A stretch of DNA of 64,000 nucleotides from the NCBI GenBank assembly GCA_020466095.1, contig CM035806.1, forward strand, positions 144,508,420 to 144,572,419, read 5' to 3'. The first letter of the stretch is position 1. Each line of letters starts with the position of its first letter. Shown here piece after piece: positions 61,108-64,000 of the stretch. Position numbers and translations under genes: made by a program. Below the pieces are notes generated by a model, which did no database searches, was not told the DNA's origin, and was given only the letters and a program-made list of their open reading frames with translations. Origin of the DNA: Chlorops oryzae (lineage: Eukaryota > Arthropoda > Insecta > Diptera > Chloropidae).

Positions 61108-62164
61108 TGGATATGGATATGAAGTGAAACGGAGATAGCATGGCTACGGATAATAATGAAATGACAGAAATATAAAATCGTTCCATTGTCGTCGTCATTT
61201 TTGTCGTCAACGTCGTCGTTTTGAAAGCAATTTTAATAATTATAAATAACTCTTTATAAATATTAATCGGTCGGTTATGAAAGCCCATGATTGATATACC
61301 TACAACGGACAAAAACATACTCACCAAGTAGCATACACAAATGCACACACACACAAACACGCATGCATGTGTGGAAACGTACATTACATGCCGTTCGACT
61401 GTGTGAAGCGCTTTTATAGTGAACTTAATATTTAACATGCGATTCAGAGCGATTCATGGCGGTGTTGCCCGTAATTAAATTTCATTCAATGAACGTACCA
61501 TGGCATATGTGTTTTATGTGTCACCATACTGTGGCCATAACTGTAATCCTCACACACTCGCAATCGCACACACGGACGCTCAACACAAACACGTTCATTA
61601 ATTTTAATGCGCTGCCCACATGATGCCATAAATATGCATATGGCCAGAGTTTATGACTCTTTGCGCTCCCATACCACGCCACGTGAGTCCATGGGCAAGA
61701 TGAGGTAAAGTTCCGCTCTGCTCTGCTCTGCTCCCTCGACCGCTCACAATCCCACTCCACCATCCAGCTACCGCTACCGCTACCACTACAACTACGGCTA
61801 GAGCGACGGCTACGGCTACGGCCATGGCTATGCAGCGGCTTCGGCTGTGGCTCAGCTTTTTAGTAAATTGTTTTAAATTTTTAATGACGGAAACACGTTA
61901 AATGCCTGTTGACAGTTTAACATATAATTTCGATTTTTTATTACCGTCGAGCAAACCAATGCGAAAACAATAACAAAAGCAATAACAATAACAATAATAA
62001 CTGTGACAACTCGAATAAATGCCATATAAACAATAATAATTATGCAGGGTGAGCGAAAACAACAACAGCCACAATAACATTGTTAGTGTATGAGCAATGG
62101 GAGTTTTCCAATTCATATGCAGACAGATTAAAAGGATTTTTTAGATTTTCAATGAACGTAAATA
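61108..62164. other. Non-coding stretch
   Basis: GTC/GTT triplets at 61188-61222, CTCTG repeats at 61713-61732, CGGCTA/CCGCTA hexamers at 61770-61830, AATAAC repeats at 61972-62000. No gene seen. Confidence 0.5.
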
Positions 62165-62742
62165 CCCAGCGGGAAATGTCCCGCAGACCTCCCCGATGAT
62201 GTACTAGTGACTTTGAAGCCGGAATACATGCTATTTCCGGTGACACTTTGTATGACATTTGCACAGGAGCTGACAGGGACTTCAGCGGTGACATTATCAC
62301 CGGAAGATTAGAAAATTACACTGGTCATGCTAGGGCGATGCGATGGCGAAAAAAGCATTTGAGAGCAGCACATTGCTCTTTTCTCTCTAAATGTCAATTT
62401 ATAGAAAACCAGTTTTGATAACTCTCTTCTTTGCCCTCTCTTTGCATGTTTCGAAAATTTTTAAAAATCTATTTTTAACAATTTTTGTTCGCCTATGCCA
62501 GGGATCCAACCCGCGATTTTCGGATTCTGAGTCGAACACTCATCATCTACGCCACTTCATGCTAACGCTGAACTGACGCTAAAACTTTATTTAAATTTCA
62601 GTAGCCAATGAGGTTCAAGCACATGAACAGCATCCCTCTACGATGACATGTCCTCCAAGATGTCATGCATGACAATGTCACCTATATGTCATCGATGAAA
62701 TCATTGGTGACCTTGTCATGCAGGAGATAATTTTCCGCTGGG
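62165..62742 (+). mobile_element. MITE-A copy 5, full length
   Basis: 578 bp, from CCCAGCGGGAAATGTCCC to TTTTCCGCTGGG, flanked by TA on both sides (62163-62164 and 62743-62744). All sections of the family are present. The B-box region carries a change (GGGATCCAACCC on the plus strand, so GGTTGGATCCC), which should weaken pol III binding compared with copies 1-4. Confidence 0.9.
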
Positions 62743-62925
62743 TAATTGCATAAATACAATCTTGCTTTAACACATACATATGTACACACGATCACCCATT
62801 TTTCAGTCAATCAATATACATTAAGATGGATCGTTTTGTTCGACAAAAAAAATTATGAAAATTTCCCCAGTTAAATAAGATTCTACAATTCATTTTTGAG
62901 AAAAAATTCCCTGGGAACCATAGGT

Positions 62926-63000
62926 TAGGTTAAGTTAGATGGGCGCACTTAGAACATGAAGGTCCATTGTGATACCCTATCTCTTCTCAGAGATATAAGG
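62926..63000 (-). mobile_element. 75-bp LINE tail with 16-bp target duplication
   Basis: The insert begins with TAGGTTAAGTTAGATGG on the plus strand, which is a TAACC-type tail on the minus strand, and contains TAAGTGCGCCC and GGTATCACAATGG, similar in layout to the LINE ends at 7.2 and 53.1 kb. CCTGGGAACCATAGGT stands on both sides (62910-62925 and 63001-63016). Confidence 0.75.
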
Positions 63001-63016
63001 CCTGGGAACCATAGGT

Positions 63017-64000
63017 CAAAGCATTTTTTTTTCCGCTTTTCAAAATGAAGGCCCATCTTAAATATGCCTTAAAGCATGCTACAAATTATTGCAATTTCTA
63101 CCTAATCAAAATAGTTTTTAAATTGAATTTTTCTTATTTCGATTCTTAGCATAATTTTAGGCATGAGGAATAATAAAATTTTGCTTGAAAAATCATCACA
63201 AATCGGCCATTTTAAGATAGTTATTAAAGAAAATACAAAATTTTTTCAAAGGCTCCAGTTTTGAGGGAGGTTCAAGTGATTGTTTCTCTGCTTTTTGAGA
63301 TGTTTTCACCAACAATGATGACCAAAATAAGTCGAATATGGGCATTTCCATTTTGACGTGACGTGACATTCGAACGAAAAACAAAAATTTTTTTTAAATG
63401 AAGAATTGCAAATTTAAAAAAAGTTTTTTAATATTTGCATACTAATAAAGTAGCACTATGTTCAGTAAAAAAAATTAGACCAATAGACCATAAGGATTTG
63501 AGTATTGAAGCAAAAAAGTGTCCTAGCGTTACGTTACGAAAAACAGAAGTGGGTTTTTGACTTAGATTACAAGATTGCAAAACTCTGCTAATTTCGCAAA
63601 ACTTTTCGCATTAAACTTATAGCAATAAGATTGGAAAATATAAGAGTTCATTTTCCAAGTTTTAAAATTGTAAAATCGTTTGTCGTTCGTTTTTTATTGG
63701 CCTTAATTACCTGGCGTTACGTTACCTGGCGTTACGTTACTAAAATTTCAAAAGGGTTTTAGTCATGAAAAAAGTCTTTTATTTTAACCTTTTTTCCTTT
63801 TAATTCATAAATTCTGGTATTATAAATAGAAGGGCCAATAATAAATTTTATTAAAAACAATATTTAATTGAGCTTGCGTAATTAGAAGATAATTATCAAC
63901 TTATTCGTTAAAGAATTTTTGTTGTTGTTGTTTTGGTTGATTCTTCTGAATGGAATTATTAAGGACGATAACTTCCATTGATCAGGTTACTAAAATTGCC
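63017..64000. other. Non-coding stretch with GCGTTACGTTAC words
   Basis: AT-rich. GCGTTACGTTAC occurs at 63526, 63714 and 63729, the last two as a 15-bp tandem pair with CCTG. GTT triplets lie near 63919-63931. No gene seen. Confidence 0.5.

Overview
This window looks like non-coding DNA from a higher fly (Diptera, Brachycera; a tephritid-like genome is possible but is only an inference). The base composition is AT-rich. There are long poly-A/T runs, many CA/GT and GA/CT microsatellites, CAA/GTTG triplet runs, and Helentron elements of the DINE-1 type with the fly signature (palindromic TATACCC...GGGTATA 3' end and GACGGACAGACAGAGGGACATG-like core). I found no host protein-coding exon, no rRNA gene, no intact tRNA gene and no CRISPR array. 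The only protein relics are a dead Tc1-like transposase (about 20.0-20.6 kb, minus), a broken LINE reverse transcriptase (26.3-27.5 kb, plus) and a short zinc-knuckle C-terminus of another LINE (7.04-7.18 kb, plus). The window is best read as one large intron or intergenic region densely colonised by small non-autonomous elements.

Layout. 0-10 kb: a 548-578 bp family called MITE-A here (window start, 3.27-3.84 kb, 8.97-9.52 kb), a MITE-C-like copy (2.53-2.86 kb), an element with a near-perfect 510-bp inverted repeat (5.05-6.7 kb), a hAT-like element split by a LINE fragment (6.73-7.62 kb) and one MITE-D copy. 10.41-10.86 kb: four 115-bp tandem units that resemble the right end of MITE-A. 13.56 kb: a 104-bp hAT-type palindrome. 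16.6 kb: a Helentron. 18.8-21.7 kb: a MITE-C copy followed by a TTAA-flanked piggyBac-like element carrying a 1.6-kb Tc1-like element. 23.7-24.1 kb: a truncated, rearranged MITE-A. 26.2-27.7 kb: a 5'-truncated LINE. 29.5-33.4 kb: several pyrimidine or purine arrays ending in a long decamer array. About 34.1-34.44 kb: the end of an LTR with a tRNA-Ser type primer-binding site. 36.18-36.98 kb: MITE-B with two tRNA-like modules. 39.1 kb: a hAT MITE with a perfect 8-bp duplication. 42.0-42.8 and 48.0-48.6 kb: two more decamer arrays. 44.8-45.5 kb: a second Helentron. 52.7-53.7 kb: a 440-bp (TTAGG)-like array joined to a LINE 3' end and a duplicated tRNA-head repeat. 59.4-61.1 kb: a cluster of small TIR elements. 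62.2-62.7 kb: a full MITE-A. 62.93-63.0 kb: a 75-bp LINE tail between 16-bp duplications.

The main point of interest is that MITE-A, MITE-B and MITE-C share a terminal consensus close to CCC(A/T)GC(A/G)G-AA with 2-bp target duplications, yet have different interiors. Two of them carry tRNA-derived segments with recognisable pol III A and B boxes. One of them (MITE-A) also seems to have seeded a local tandem satellite from its right end. The second point is the 510-bp inverted repeat with a 27-bp loop, a plausible source of hairpin RNA.
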